In this document: piece after piece, positions 52,837-62,444 of the stretch
Position numbering within the stretch: position 1 is the first letter of the stretch
How the letters are laid out: each line of letters begins with the position of its first letter
NCBI GenBank assembly: GCA_963842455.1
Contig: CAWJHE010000006.1
Location: 310,001-374,000 of the forward strand
Reading direction: 5' to 3'
From: CAWJHE01 sp963842455
GTDB taxonomy: Bacteria > Chloroflexota > Anaerolineae > Anaerolineales > UBA4823
Length of the DNA stretch: 64,000 nt
The notes under the pieces: generated by a model
The model's input: the letters and a program-made list of their open reading frames with translations, nothing else
The model's database searches: none
Told to the model about the DNA's origin: nothing
Translations under genes and position numbers: made by a program

Positions 52837-54492
52837 TTACACCTTAATAAAGTTAGGCAGAATCACCGGACGAGATTGGGTCTTGCGGTAGAAAAAGGTC
52901 TGCAGCCGTTCTTGCATAGCCACCAAGGGATCTTGCGAACCCTTGCGGCCTTTTTGGCGGTAGCTGCGCCGGATTTCTTCCAGAGCGGCTTCCATCAGCT
53001 CATCGGCCTCATCCATGTGGGAGAAGCCGCGCGTGATGATATAAGGCTTACCAGCCAGCTTGCGCTGCTTGTTGATGGGGATATTGACCACCACCACGCC
53101 ATCCTGCGCCAGTTGCCCCCGGTCAGCCAGGACGTGCTTGCCGATTTCGCCCACCTGGGGACCATCCACATACACATCCCCAGCTACGACGTTCTCATCC
53201 AGCCAGGCTTTATCGCCATCGCTGGACCATACTGCGCCGTTATGCAGGATGAAGGCATTCTCGGGCGCTAAACCGTTTTCTTGCGCCAGGCGGGTGTGCA
53301 AATGCAGGTGGCGCAACTCACCGTGTACCGGGATCAGGAAACGCGGCCGCACGGCTTCCAGCATCAGGCGCATGTCCTCGCGACTGCCGTGCCCGGAGAC
53401 ATGTACTGTCGCCAGCGGACCGTAGACCACGTCCGCGCCACGTGCAAACAGGCTGTTGAGCATGCGTCCCACGTCTTCTTCGTTGCCGGGGATGGTGCCA
53501 CCGGAAACGATGATCTTATCGCCAGCCTTAACCTGGATTTGTTTGTGTTCGCCGTTCGCCATGCGGGTCAGCGCCGAACGCGGTTCGCCTTGCGAGCCAG
53601 TCGCCAGGATGATGAGCTGTTCGTCTTTCACCTTGTTGTTCAGGTCCACCAGCACGCCGGCGGGAACCTGCATCATGCCCAGGTCTCTGGCCAGCTCAAC
53701 GTTGGAGAGCAGGCTGCGACCTGCCAGGGCTACCTTGCGCCCGTGCTTGTGCGCCAGGAAGATAATCTCTTGCAGGCGCGCCAGCAGGGAGGAGAAGGTG
53801 GCGATGATGATGCGCTGCCCTTTGGCTTTGCTGATCAATTCATCCAGGGTGTCGGCGACCAGCTGCTCGGTGGGTGTGCGTCCGGGACGGTCGGCATTGG
53901 TGCTGTCGCCCAGCATGGCCAGCACACCTTTGGGGGTCAGCTGGCGCAGGCGCGCCAGGTCGGTGGTGCGCCCGCCGGAGGGGGTCTCATCCAGCTTATA
54001 GTCGCCGGTATGCACCACCGCGCCCAGGGGGGTGTCGATCACCAGCCCCAGGGAGCCTGGGATCGAATGCGCCACACCGAAGGGGTTGATGCGGAAAGGT
54101 CCCAGCTGGAAGCTGCTCTGGTCATCAATCACCTGCAAATTGGCGTATTCACGCACGCCCATCTCATCCAGTTTCAATCCGAGCATACCCAGGGTCAGGG
54201 CGGTGCCGTAGACCGGCAGCCCGCCGGGGATATGCAATTGCTTCAGCAGGTACGGCAACCCGCCGATATGATCCTGGTGCCCGTGGGTTAGCACGATGCC
54301 GCGCAGGGTGTTCTGGTTTTGCAGGATGTAATCGAACTGGGGTAAAACCAGGTCGATGCCGTACAAATCGCTCTCGGGGAACATGACCCCGCAATCGACA
54401 ATCATTTGGTTACGGCCATACTCTAAAACGGTCATATTCTTACCGATCTCCCCCAGGCCGCCCAGGGGAATAATTTTCAAATGCTTACTCAT
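52837..54492 (-). CDS. rnj: Ribonuclease J
   Basis: 551-residue metallo-beta-lactamase/beta-CASP ribonuclease for mRNA decay and rRNA processing. HGHQDHIGG (about 70-78), VVHTGDYKLDE, GDSTNADRPGRTP, the SGHGSREDM motif and PVHGELRHL are present in order, with the C-terminal domain to residue 551. Length is normal. It ends in a strongly basic tail. A plus-strand open frame of 336 codons over the same DNA is an artefact of GC-rich codons. Confidence 0.95.
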   Translation of the reverse strand: MSKHLKIIPLGGLGEIGKNMTVLEYGRNQMIVDCGVMFPESDLYGIDLVLPQFDYILQNQNTLRGIVLTHGHQDHIGGLPYLLKQLHIPGGLPVYGTALTLGMLGLKLDEMGVREYANLQVIDDQSSFQLGPFRINPFGVAHSIPGSLGLVIDTPLGAVVHTGDYKLDETPSGGRTTDLARLRQLTPKGVLAMLGDSTNADRPGRTPTEQLVADTLDELISKAKGQRIIIATFSSLLARLQEIIFLAHKHGRKVALAGRSLLSNVELARDLGMMQVPAGVLVDLNNKVKDEQLIILATGSQGEPRSALTRMANGEHKQIQVKAGDKIIVSGGTIPGNEEDVGRMLNSLFARGADVVYGPLATVHVSGHGSREDMRLMLEAVRPRFLIPVHGELRHLHLHTRLAQENGLAPENAFILHNGAVWSSDGDKAWLDENVVAGDVYVDGPQVGEIGKHVLADRGQLAQDGVVVVNIPINKQRKLAGKPYIITRGFSHMDEADELMEAALEEIRRSYRQKGRKGSQDPLVAMQERLQTFFYRKTQSRPVILPNFIKV

Positions 54493-54521
54493 AAGTTGTG
54501 TTACAAATTTCCTTTACTGAT

Positions 54522-54605
54522 TAATCTCTCGCAAAGCCGCTAAGGCCGCAAAGTTCTTCTTTAGAAATAATCTATCCCTCAGATCACTTTGCATGGCCGT
54601 CGCAG
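54522..54605. repeat. Interspersed mosaic repeat
   Basis: TAATCTCTCGCAAAGCCGC-TAAGGCCGCAAAG followed by CAGATCACTTTGCATGGCCGTCGCAGGGCGATG, matching the order of elements at 62310-62385 and 61323-61420. The rest of 54493-54929 is noncoding; 54840-54929 is very AT-rich. Confidence 0.6.
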
Positions 54606-55022
54606 GGCGATGCGTTAATTTACTATCTAAACCTGGCGACGTTTGTCCTTTGCAGCAATCATACTGGCTGGCCAGGAAAATGGTTTGATCTAATGCCGGT
54701 GTGAGCCGGCGCACAACACCAAAACATCACCCGCCGGATGCGGGAGCGTCTTTCTGAAGATTTCTGAAAACTTTGCGAGACAGGGAGGTCGAGCGGGGAA
54801 GTCAGAGGCTTGCAGTGAGGCGTGATGTGTGTTAGTGAGGATATGATAACACAAAATAGATAAGAATGGTAGGAGATTATTTTATTAATTATTCTTTATA
54901 AAAATACAGCAATTATTTAAGATTAGTTAGTGTAAACTATTTTCTGTAAAATTATCCGCCCAAAAGTGATAGGTCTGGTGTATCCTTTGAGAAGCGACCA
55001 ACTTCAGAAAAGGAGTGACACC

Positions 55023-56204
55023 ATGACCTACCAAGGCGATTTTACCTTACCAATCGAGTTGCTGGAACAAATTGCTGTCAGCGGTTTCGACAAACTTCCG
55101 GAGTTGATCCGGATTGTCGTCAACGCTGCCATGCAAGCTGAACGTCAGCAGTATCTCGGAGCAGCACCTTACCAACGTACACCTGAACGTTATGATCAGG
55201 CTAACGGCTATAAGCCGAAGACGGTCAAGACCCGCTTGGGAGAGATCACTTTTGATATACCCCAAGTGCGTCAGGGTAGTTTCTATCCTGAAGCACTCGA
55301 GAAAGGCCTGCGCAGTGAACGAGCTCTCACCATGACACTGGCCGAGATGTACATCCAGGGTGTTTCTACTCGCAAGGTGACTGCGATCCTCGAACGACTG
55401 TGCGGCACATCGGTGTCATCTACTCAGGTGAGCAAGGCAATTGCTTTGCTGGACGAGACCTTGGAAGCCTGGCGTCGCCGGCCATTGAGCGAGTGTCCTT
55501 ATCTCTTTCTTGATGCCCGCTATGAGAAAGTGCGTCAGGATGGCCAGGTGCGCGATGCAGCTGTTTTGATGGCCTGTGGCATCGACTTGAAGGGCAAAAG
55601 ACAGCTCCTAGGGGTCTCGGTATCACTTGGCGAGCATGAAATCCACTGGCGAACCTTCTTAGAAAGCCTGGTGACCAGGGGATTACGGGGTGTCCAGCTC
55701 ATCATCAGTGATAGTCACGCAGGATTGAAGGCTGCGCGCCTGGCTGTTTTTGGTGGAGCACCCTGGCAGCGTTGCCAATTCCACCTGCAGCAAAACGCCA
55801 GCGCTTATGTGCCTCGGCGGGCTATGCTCACTGAGGTGGCTGCCGATATCCGGGCTATCTTCAATGCTCCCGATCGCACTTCGGCCGAAACTTTCCTGGC
55901 AAAAGCCATCCAAAAGTACCAAAAAAGTGCTTCAAAACTGGCCGCCTGGTTGGAAGGAAACATCCCAGAAGGGCTAACCGTCTTTGCCTTCCCGGTTGCT
56001 CACCGGCGTTTGATCCGCACCACAAACGGTTTGGAGCGAGTGAGCCGTGAAGTTCATCGCCGCACGCGGGTGGCGGGGATCTTTCCTAACGAAGCAGCTT
56101 GCTTGCGTCTGGTCAGTGCGATCTTGATGGAGATTGATGACGCCTGGCAGGCTGGGAAGGTGTACCTGACTTTTGAGAGAGAAGATGAGATGCCGCAGTC
56201 GTAG
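55023..56204 (+). CDS. IS256 family transposase
   Basis: 393-residue Mutator-like (IS256) DDE transposase. Catalytic Asp in YLFLDARYEKVR, Asp in QLIISDSHAGLKAA and Glu in TNGLERVSREVHRRTRVAGIFP. The zinc-like CQFH (WQRCQFHLQQN) is typical. AAGGAGTG precedes the ATG at 55023. Intact, so the element may be active. A hairpin terminator follows at 56210. Confidence 0.95.
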   Translation: MTYQGDFTLPIELLEQIAVSGFDKLPELIRIVVNAAMQAERQQYLGAAPYQRTPERYDQANGYKPKTVKTRLGEITFDIPQVRQGSFYPEALEKGLRSERALTMTLAEMYIQGVSTRKVTAILERLCGTSVSSTQVSKAIALLDETLEAWRRRPLSECPYLFLDARYEKVRQDGQVRDAAVLMACGIDLKGKRQLLGVSVSLGEHEIHWRTFLESLVTRGLRGVQLIISDSHAGLKAARLAVFGGAPWQRCQFHLQQNASAYVPRRAMLTEVAADIRAIFNAPDRTSAETFLAKAIQKYQKSASKLAAWLEGNIPEGLTVFAFPVAHRRLIRTTNGLERVSREVHRRTRVAGIFPNEAACLRLVSAILMEIDDAWQAGKVYLTFEREDEMPQS

Positions 56205-56209
56205 TAGTA

Positions 56210-56254
56210 GTTGTGGAAAAGTGGGCAGGGTTCTTCTGTCCACTTTTCCACAAC
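56210..56254 (+). terminator. Hairpin after the transposase
   Basis: GTTGTGGAAAAGTGG (56210-56224) / CCACTTTTCCACAAC (56240-56254), 15-bp perfect stem extendable by four more pairs, within the IS. Confidence 0.7.
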
Positions 56255-56329
56255 TGGTTTTCAAGTTTTTAATGTGCTTTACAAGCTTCCGCAGGAAGCC
56301 AGACTACTTTTACAGAAAAATACTTGCAC

Positions 56330-57389
56330 AATCAATGGGAAATTCCAAAATACAAATACAATAATGAAAATCGAACAATAGGAACTGAGATTGTTGGTGA
56401 ATACATTCAATTTCCGTTGATATTAGCATGGTCTGTCACTATCCACAAAAGTCAGGGTTTGACTTTTGACGATCTGATAATAGACCTTGAAAGAGGGGCT
56501 TTTACTTATGGTCAAGTGTATGTCGCACTAAGCCGAGCTAAATCTTTAGAAGGAATATTTCTTCAAAAGCCTATAAGTTCTTTTGATATTAAGGTTGATA
56601 TTCAGATTAGTCGTTTTTTTGGAAAAATTAAATTTCTAGGCAAGAACCAAATTAAGGATTTAATTAATACTTGGGAGTTAAAAAATGTAACTCAAGAAGC
56701 CGGATTTAATAAAAATGAGTCAACTTTTCCTGTAGAAAATATTCCCAATCAAATTGGGAATTTGTCACATCAGGATGCCAGTGACCATTCTAAACTACCT
56801 GATGGTAAATCCACTCATTTGTTGAGTAATCACAATGAAACTTTGCCCAAGACCCTAAGAGAACCAAGTTTTCAAAATTATTTTAATAATAGCGCCCCAA
56901 AATTAAGAAGAGTATGTAGATATTCTGAAAAAACTCGTATTTTCCTAGCTATTGGCATAGCACTTGTGGCATTATTTTTTTACCAATTTTTGGCGTCAAC
57001 TGTTTTTGTTAAAGAAAGAATAAATCCAACACAACAGCCTTCAGGGGTGATTGTTATAACACCTACAATTGTTAGAATTAAACCTTCTCAGAATCGCCAT
57101 CACATCTACCTCAACGGAAAAATTCAATTCCACACCCACTCCCAAACCAGAAAATACTTCTATTCAAGGTTGCCTATATTCTGTATCTAGTTTGTCAATC
57201 CGAGAATGCCCTGGAATAAATTACATAGTGATTGGTTATCTCTTGAACGGTGAATGTGTAGAAATAATAGGCAAGGATGAAACAAACACCTGGATAGCTT
57301 TGGAAGGTGGAGGTTGGGTAAATGCTTATTATTTAGAAATTAATGATGATTTAAAAATGCTTCCTATATTAGGCTGCTTATTGGATTGA
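56330..57389 (+). pseudogene. Decapitated SF1 (Pif1/RecD-like) helicase with membrane helix and SH3 domain
   Basis: Starting exactly at the IS end, the frame reads the last helicase motifs: WEIPKYKY, PLILAWSVTIHKSQGLTFD (motif V) and GQVYVALSRAKSLEG (motif VI). A linker, one membrane helix (IFLAIGIALVALFFYQFLA) and, after a frame change near 57085-57105, a bacterial SH3 domain (LSIRECPGINYIVIGYLLNGECVEII...WVNAYYLE) follow, ending at 57389. The N-terminal two thirds are missing and no matching piece lies left of the IS. AT-rich, accessory in character. Confidence 0.75.
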
Positions 57390-57563
57390 TATATTAAAAG
57401 AAAAGCATAGTTGAAATCCATTGTCCTGAATATATGTTCAAAGTGTACATTTTAAGAAGGTATATACTTTAACAAGCGATATGATGCGCAAGTTGCCGAA
57501 GAGCAGAATTTTAAAAATGGTTTATTAATTCTTAGTAGCAAAAACTATAGGTGAAGGATTCCA

Positions 57564-58190
57564 ATGCCTCAAGATTTTACAAGAATGCGTGATGAGGGAA
57601 GTAATAGTCCATTTGTCGCCAGGATGTTTGTTGGAATTTTAGAAATCAGAGATTTGATCTTAATGACCAATAATGACCCAAGAAATATCCAGATCACGAG
57701 ACAGCAATTTGACAAGTTATACGAACCTATTAGAAATTCATTGGAAATGTCATTAATTTCCGCAAGGACTATGGCGCAGTTACATAATGAGTTGCGTTAT
57801 TTGGGTTTAAAAGGTGAATTAATTAAAAACAGCACTGACGGAGGCAGAATCTTCATTAATAATAAGGGACCAATTCTTAAGAAGGAATTTCACTCTGTAG
57901 TTGAACATGCATCAATTGCCATAAAAACTTATTTGCCAAAATTGCTGACTGAAATTTTTGGTTTTGATATTGGATTTTTATATCAGAAAGAAAAAGAATT
58001 CCACAAAAGAATTAATGAACTAAGATCAGATAAGCTAGATCCCCTTGGTGACTATTTATTTTCTGTTAGATTTTGGACCAACCAATTGATTGGTGAATTG
58101 TGGAATCAGATGAAACACACTTATTGGAAAATGGACGATCCTAAGCTCATAGTGATAGAAGCCAATAGAGTACAATGTTTTAATTCCTGA
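57564..58190 (+). CDS. Hypothetical protein
   Basis: 208 residues, mostly helical, soluble. I do not recognise a family. Features: a central segment IKNSTDGGRIFINNKGPILKKEFHSVVEHASIAIKTYLPKLLTEIFGFDIGFLYQKEKEF, and a C-terminal part rich in Trp/Tyr (FWTNQLIGELWNQMKHTYWKMDD). AT-rich like the helicase remnant before it. No clear partner. The 809-bp gap that follows (58191-58999) holds the duplicated AhpD-like gene end and no other clear gene. Confidence 0.6.
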   Translation: MPQDFTRMRDEGSNSPFVARMFVGILEIRDLILMTNNDPRNIQITRQQFDKLYEPIRNSLEMSLISARTMAQLHNELRYLGLKGELIKNSTDGGRIFINNKGPILKKEFHSVVEHASIAIKTYLPKLLTEIFGFDIGFLYQKEKEFHKRINELRSDKLDPLGDYLFSVRFWTNQLIGELWNQMKHTYWKMDDPKLIVIEANRVQCFNS

Positions 58191-58489
58191 AATTATTGGT
58201 ACCCCGATAGATTTGTTGTCTTTTAAAATTATCAATCGCTGCTGTTTGTTAGTTGAGGATTTGATTGTTTATGGATTTCAATTTCATAGATCGACACCGA
58301 TCATAATGATGGAAATTGAAAGCAGCAATAGAAAGGAATACGGAAACAAACGTTTCACTCCTTCTCCAAAATTTCCAGGAATGCGACCTACATTTCATGA
58401 ATTTGTGGAGGAATTCGAGATTAGCTGATTCAATCGACCATCGTCTCCTCGTCATCAACCAACACACATCCTCATCTCCATCCATACTC

Positions 58490-58578
58490 CAAATCCAAAC
58501 ACAGCTCCACACCAGACAAGCCTTGCGGTGGGCAGCTGAGCGCCTGTATCAGGCGCGTCCAATAGTTGACCTGGGTGG
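58490..58578. repeat. Degenerate copy of the AhpD-like gene 3' end
   Basis: From about 58508 to 58578 this matches 60641-60713 (last 25 codons of the minus-strand AhpD-like gene) with about 6 mismatches in 72 bases. It includes GCGGTGGGCAGC, GCGCCTG, ATCAGGCGCGTCCA and TAGTTGACCTGGG. It is cut off at GG after CTGGG. The two copies lie 2.1 kb apart and flank the sulfatase-modifying-factor-like gene. Confidence 0.8.
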
Positions 58579-58999
58579 AAAATGGTTTTTCTGGATCGTC
58601 TTGTGGCCTCTTGGCGACTCCACCAGCGGCAACGTTCACAGAGAGCTAATTTGGTGGCAGGTCAAGTTAGGATTAATCTGACCGACTGTGGTCTGGATGG
58701 TAATCACTGTCAGCATCACATCCGACTCAACAAGCCGGTCGGTCTACAACAAGTTGTCCTTAGCCTTAGTATCCAACACTAGGAGAGAGATGAACAAGTT
58801 GAAATACATCTTGCGAATTTGCAAGTAATGGAGGAAAGCTATGCTAGAAAAGTTGCCTGGTAGGTATTGGGTTGCACATTACATTAGATAATTAAGAAAT
58901 AGCAAGGTAGATCTGATGAAACAGAGAAAGCAAGTTAAACCTTTGTTGGTATAATCTCATCAATCTGGTTCACCATCTCGAATTCATGGAGATGAAATA

Positions 59000-60361
59000 A
59001 TGAAGGGGTTTTTACTAAATGCACTTTTTCTTCTGATTTTTGCGGGAACGGTGACCGAGTGTGGTATAAGATCGTCGGCGAATGAGGCTTGGGAATTAAC
59101 AAAAATCATCACAAAGGGAGAGAGCTATAATTCTCAAGAAGATATTATTGAAGTGAAACATTGCGATGGTCTTCCCGAAAAGAAGAGCTTTGGTTGCACT
59201 GCTGGTAAAGTAGCCAATATTGGGTTCAGTGTTGGGGGAAATTTTGGAGTAAGTAATGTCGCTTCTATTTCTTCTGAAGTATCAAGTGAATTAGGATTTG
59301 AGCAAGGACAAAGCGAGACCCTTGATTTAGAAACCCCTCCGAGTGGGCACATTTATAAATACAAAATACTTACGAGTTACAAAGTATTGTCGGGAGAAGG
59401 CGAAGCGTACTCAGACAAAGGGGGAAAAGCGAAAGTCACATATGTTTTTAAGGCATCATGTAAACTGGAAATTGTTCCGCCGAGAGAAGATATTTTCTGT
59501 AAGGGCTCCGATACCACTACTTCTATCACTGTATCACCAGCTGTGCAAGCACAATCTATCCAAGAACCAACTACGACTGAGGTCCTATCAATTGCACAAG
59601 AACCATCTGTGTCTGAAACCCTACCACCTCTTGACGGTTCAGAAGAATCACAATCAAAAGATGGAATGGAACTTATTTACATCCCTTCTGGAAAGTTTGT
59701 AATGGGAGCTGGGAATTCAGATAGTGGCGCTTACGAGAGCGAAATGCCACAAAATACAATATCTCTAGACAGTTATTGGATTGATAAATATGAAATTACA
59801 AATGCAATGTACAAATTGTGTGTACAAGCATCGGTTTGTAGTCCACCATCGGATTTTCAATCATCTACTCACTCGAGTTATTACGGAAATTCCAGATATG
59901 ATCAATATCCGGTAATAAATATCACTTGGTTTGATGCAAATACTTATTGCAAATGGGCTGGGAGGCGACTCCCCACCGAAGCTGAGTGGGAAAAAGCTGC
60001 TCGGGGTACAGATGCTAGAATTTTTCATTGGGGGAATGAATTTGGAGGCAATCTAGCTAATTACAACAACAACAAGTTGGATACAACGCAAGTTGGTTCG
60101 TTCCCTGGTGGGTCAAGTTTTTTTGGACTCTTAGATATGGCTGGCAACGTTTGGGAATGGGTAGCCGATTGGTACCAAGCTTCATATTATAAAGAAATGC
60201 CACTGCAGAACCCAACTGGACCTTCAAGCGGTTCAAGAAAAATAGTGCGAGGCGGTGGCTTTAAATCTACATATTTCTATTTGCGTATTAGCTACCGATT
60301 TGGCTGGGACCCTGAATATTACGATAACAATATTGGTTTTCGTTGTGCTTCTACACCGTGA
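59000..60361 (+). CDS. Secreted formylglycine-generating-enzyme-like (SUMF1) domain protein
   Basis: 453 residues. A signal peptide (MKGFLLNALFLLIFAGT) is followed by a beta-rich, Ser/Gly-rich region (about 25-165), a Pro/Thr/Ser linker (about 170-225) and a SUMF1/FGE domain (about 228-451). Signature phrases are MELIYIPSGKFVMGAG, YWIDKYEITNAMYKLC, INITWFDANTYCKWAGRRLPTEAEWEKAARG, MAGNVWEWVADWY and RGGGF...RCAS. In bacteria such domains are often binding or modifying modules rather than true sulfatase activators. Its active-site Cys pair was not confirmed. Flanked by duplicated gene ends, so acquired. Confidence 0.85.
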   Translation: MKGFLLNALFLLIFAGTVTECGIRSSANEAWELTKIITKGESYNSQEDIIEVKHCDGLPEKKSFGCTAGKVANIGFSVGGNFGVSNVASISSEVSSELGFEQGQSETLDLETPPSGHIYKYKILTSYKVLSGEGEAYSDKGGKAKVTYVFKASCKLEIVPPREDIFCKGSDTTTSITVSPAVQAQSIQEPTTTEVLSIAQEPSVSETLPPLDGSEESQSKDGMELIYIPSGKFVMGAGNSDSGAYESEMPQNTISLDSYWIDKYEITNAMYKLCVQASVCSPPSDFQSSTHSSYYGNSRYDQYPVINITWFDANTYCKWAGRRLPTEAEWEKAARGTDARIFHWGNEFGGNLANYNNNKLDTTQVGSFPGGSSFFGLLDMAGNVWEWVADWYQASYYKEMPLQNPTGPSSGSRKIVRGGGFKSTYFYLRISYRFGWDPEYYDNNIGFRCASTP

Positions 60362-60614
60362 GAAAAACGCGATTATTTAAGGTGTAAAGTAAATTCGGAA
60401 AAAAACTGGGAAAAGTTCAGGTGGTGAACTATGGATTTGAAAATGAAATATACCGCCAAACAGAAATCCCATAACGTGCTTGAGGTGTACAAAGAAGAAC
60501 CTCTGAAGACAAAAACAGCATCGGATTATGGCATTTTTTCCTAAGTATCATAATGGTGCTAAGGGCTGGCGTTGGAAGACCAATCGGCCGCTCCCTCCAA
60601 TCCTCAACCCCGAA

Positions 60615-61208
60615 TCACCTCTCCACATCCAAATACAACCCCACACCAGACAAACCCTGCGGTGGGCAGCCGAGCGCCTGGATCAGGCGCGTCCAGTAGT
60701 TGACCTGGGCGGCGGTGGTAGCTAATATCACGATTTCGCGCTCATTGAAATGCTGCTTCAGCTCAGCGATATGCGCACGTGGAAAGTTCAAGGGCGTGCT
60801 GGAGATCAGCCGGGCGTATTCAATCGCCAGGCTTTCTCTTTTGCTGAACGAGGGGATTTCTTCTACCGGCTTACGACCTTGCAGCGCGGCCAGCTCCTCG
60901 GGGGTGATCAGCTTTTCCCAACCGGCCGAATTCATATCCACGCAAAACGGGCAGCCGGCGGTGAAGGATACGGCCATGCGTACCAGCTTTAAAATCCGTT
61001 CATCGAGCTGGCCATCCTGATGGGCAATCAGACCCTCGAGCACAGCCGAGCTGACAGCCGCCTTGGGATACCAGGCCAGCAGCCGGGCCGGCAGCAGGTC
61101 CTCACCGCTGATGCGGCGAGCCACCCACAAACCCAGGCGCAGGTACCAGGGGATTTTGGCTGGGGGTGAGATAAAGGCTGGATTGGTTGAGGTGGGTGAA
61201 TGGATCAT
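60615..61208 (-). CDS. Carboxymuconolactone decarboxylase / AhpD-like protein
   Basis: 197 residues. The AhpD-type redox motif CPFCVDMNSAGW (Cys-x-x-Cys, about 97-100) is followed by helices with FNEREIVILATTAAQVNYWTRLIQAL. Such proteins reduce alkyl hydroperoxides or detoxify related species; the exact substrate is unknown. The last 25 codons are duplicated at 58508-58578. A short plus-strand reading at 60431-60544 (KYTAKQKSHNVLEVYKEE) resembles an IS3-type OrfA start but is too short to assign. Confidence 0.85.
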   Translation of the reverse strand: MIHSPTSTNPAFISPPAKIPWYLRLGLWVARRISGEDLLPARLLAWYPKAAVSSAVLEGLIAHQDGQLDERILKLVRMAVSFTAGCPFCVDMNSAGWEKLITPEELAALQGRKPVEEIPSFSKRESLAIEYARLISSTPLNFPRAHIAELKQHFNEREIVILATTAAQVNYWTRLIQALGCPPQGLSGVGLYLDVER

Positions 61209-61322
61209 TTTTTTGTCCTAATAAGGCGGTTGACATATCCGATTGTTGGAAACCCTATCTAAATCATGATTGAGTCGATAAGCTCCGAAGGTAGATACTG
61301 AGACGAATATTACCACTTCTTT

Positions 61323-61480
61323 TTTGATCTCTCGCAAAGCTCGCCAAGTACGCAAAGCTTTCTTTTTTTGAAAATTCATCATAATGATCATTTTGCATAG
61401 CCCTCGAAGTGTAATGAGCCATTTTGATCTCTCGCAGAGACGCAGAGATCGCAGAGCTGCTGAGGCCGCGTAGCTTTTCT
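61323..61480. repeat. Interspersed mosaic repeats, two tandem blocks
   Basis: Two TTGATCTCTCGCA(A/G)AG blocks (61323-61360 and 61424-61480) around ATGATCATTTTGCATAGCCCTCGAAGTGTAATGAGCC. They are the same families as at 51705, 54522 and 62249. Together with AT-rich DNA they occupy 61209-61572. Confidence 0.7.
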
Positions 61481-61572
61481 TTGGTGATTGTTTATTTCAT
61501 AATTCATTTTAATGGTTCAAGAGGCGCGATTAGCTTATACTTATATAGAATTTCCTATTTAGGGAGGCAACT

Positions 61573-62128
61573 ATGACCGAGACACCGGAATACAGCGTAC
61601 TAAAGAAGGATGGGGCGTTTGAGTTGCGCCGGTACCCTGGCTATGTCAAAGCTGAAGTGACGGTCAAGGACTCGAGTTATCGCAGTGCAGTATTCAAAGG
61701 CTTTTCGATCCTAGCTAACTACATTTTTGGGGATAATACCAGGGTTGAGAAGATGGCGATGACTGCCCCGGTCCAGGTTTCGCAATCGGAAAAAATTGCC
61801 ATGACAGCCCCGGTGACGATCAGCGGCGCGGGGAATTACCAGGTCAGCTTCATTATGCCTTCGAAATACACGCTTGAGACTTTACCCTTGCCCAAAGATC
61901 AGCAAATTCGCTTCGTTGACGAACCTGAACATCTTATGGCGGCCATGCGCTTTACGGGTTTTTATCGGGAAAGCAAGATCAATCAATGCCAGGCGCAAGT
62001 TGAGCAATTGGATTGAAAAAGAGGATCTCATCCCGGAGGGTGAATTCATCACGGCAGGGTACAACCCACCCTGGGTGCCGGCTTTCCTGGCCCGCAGCGA
62101 GGTGATGATCAGGGTGCAACCAAAATGA
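61573..62128 (+). pseudogene. SOUL family heme-binding protein, frameshifted near the end
   Basis: A SOUL/HBP-type protein of about 184 residues. The N-part (MTETPEYSVLKKDGAFELRRYPGYVKAEV...MTAPVQV...KIAMTAPVTI) is in one frame to about 61995 and would stop at 62016. The C-part (LSNWIEKEDLIPEGEFITAGYNPPWVPAFLARSEVMIRV) continues in another frame to 62128. Together they match the complete family length and order. One surplus base (or two missing) near 61995-62005 explains it. Heme or fatty-acid binding is known for relatives. Confidence 0.85.
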
Positions 62129-62248
62129 GGGATGACATGCTACCACTCTTCAAAGTGCAGCCTTAGATGCACCCTTCACGAGACTTTTGGGGTGGAAACT
62201 GAGTCTTTGACGGGTTTGATGAATCTGAAGAATAACACCAGGATTTTT

Positions 62249-62442
62249 TTTGATCTCTCGCTAAGACTGTCATTGCGAACGATCTTAGTGAAGCAATCTA
62301 ATCTCTCGCAGAGCCGCAAAGTCCGCAGAGCTTATTTTGAAAGTCTATCTAACAGATCATTTTGCATGACCCACAAGGAGCGATGAGCTTTTTTGAAATT
62401 TCATATTATGGATCATTTTTTATGACCCACGAAATTTGATGA
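62249..62442. repeat. Interspersed mosaic repeat cluster
   Basis: TTGATCTCTCGCTAAG, a GACTGTCATTGCGAACGAT...GTGAAGCAATCT block, TAATCTCTCGCAGAGCCGCAAAG, then two ATCATTTT-GCATGACCCAC/TTATGACCCAC blocks ending in GATGAGC. It reaches to 3 bp before the next gene's stop. Confidence 0.7.
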
Positions 62443-62444
62443 GC

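Larger units (their letters stand above)
54930..56329 (+). mobile_element. IS256-family insertion sequence
   Basis: Terminal inverted repeats of about 28 bp: left 54930-54957 (GTGTAAACTATTTTCTGTAAAA...) and right 56302-56329 (reverse complement GTGCAAGTATTTTTCTGTAAAA...). They share the core TTTTCTGTAAAA. One transposase gene lies inside. No 8-9 bp target duplication is evident: the left flank ends GATTAGTTA and the right flank starts AATCAATGG. The right end abuts a truncated helicase gene. Confidence 0.85.

Noticed and set aside
53281..54291. Long plus-strand open frame of 336 codons
   Set aside because: It lies antisense to the clear RNase J gene; its Gln/His/Gly-rich composition is the usual shadow of GC-rich coding DNA.
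58213..58782. Short plus-strand frames between the hypothetical gene and the SUMF1-domain gene
   Set aside because: They cross the duplicated AhpD-like end and show no conserved motif; they are likely noncoding remnants.
60431..60544. Short frame starting MDLKMKYTAKQK, resembling an IS3 OrfA start
   Set aside because: Only 37 codons with weak resemblance; no inverted repeats or OrfB nearby.
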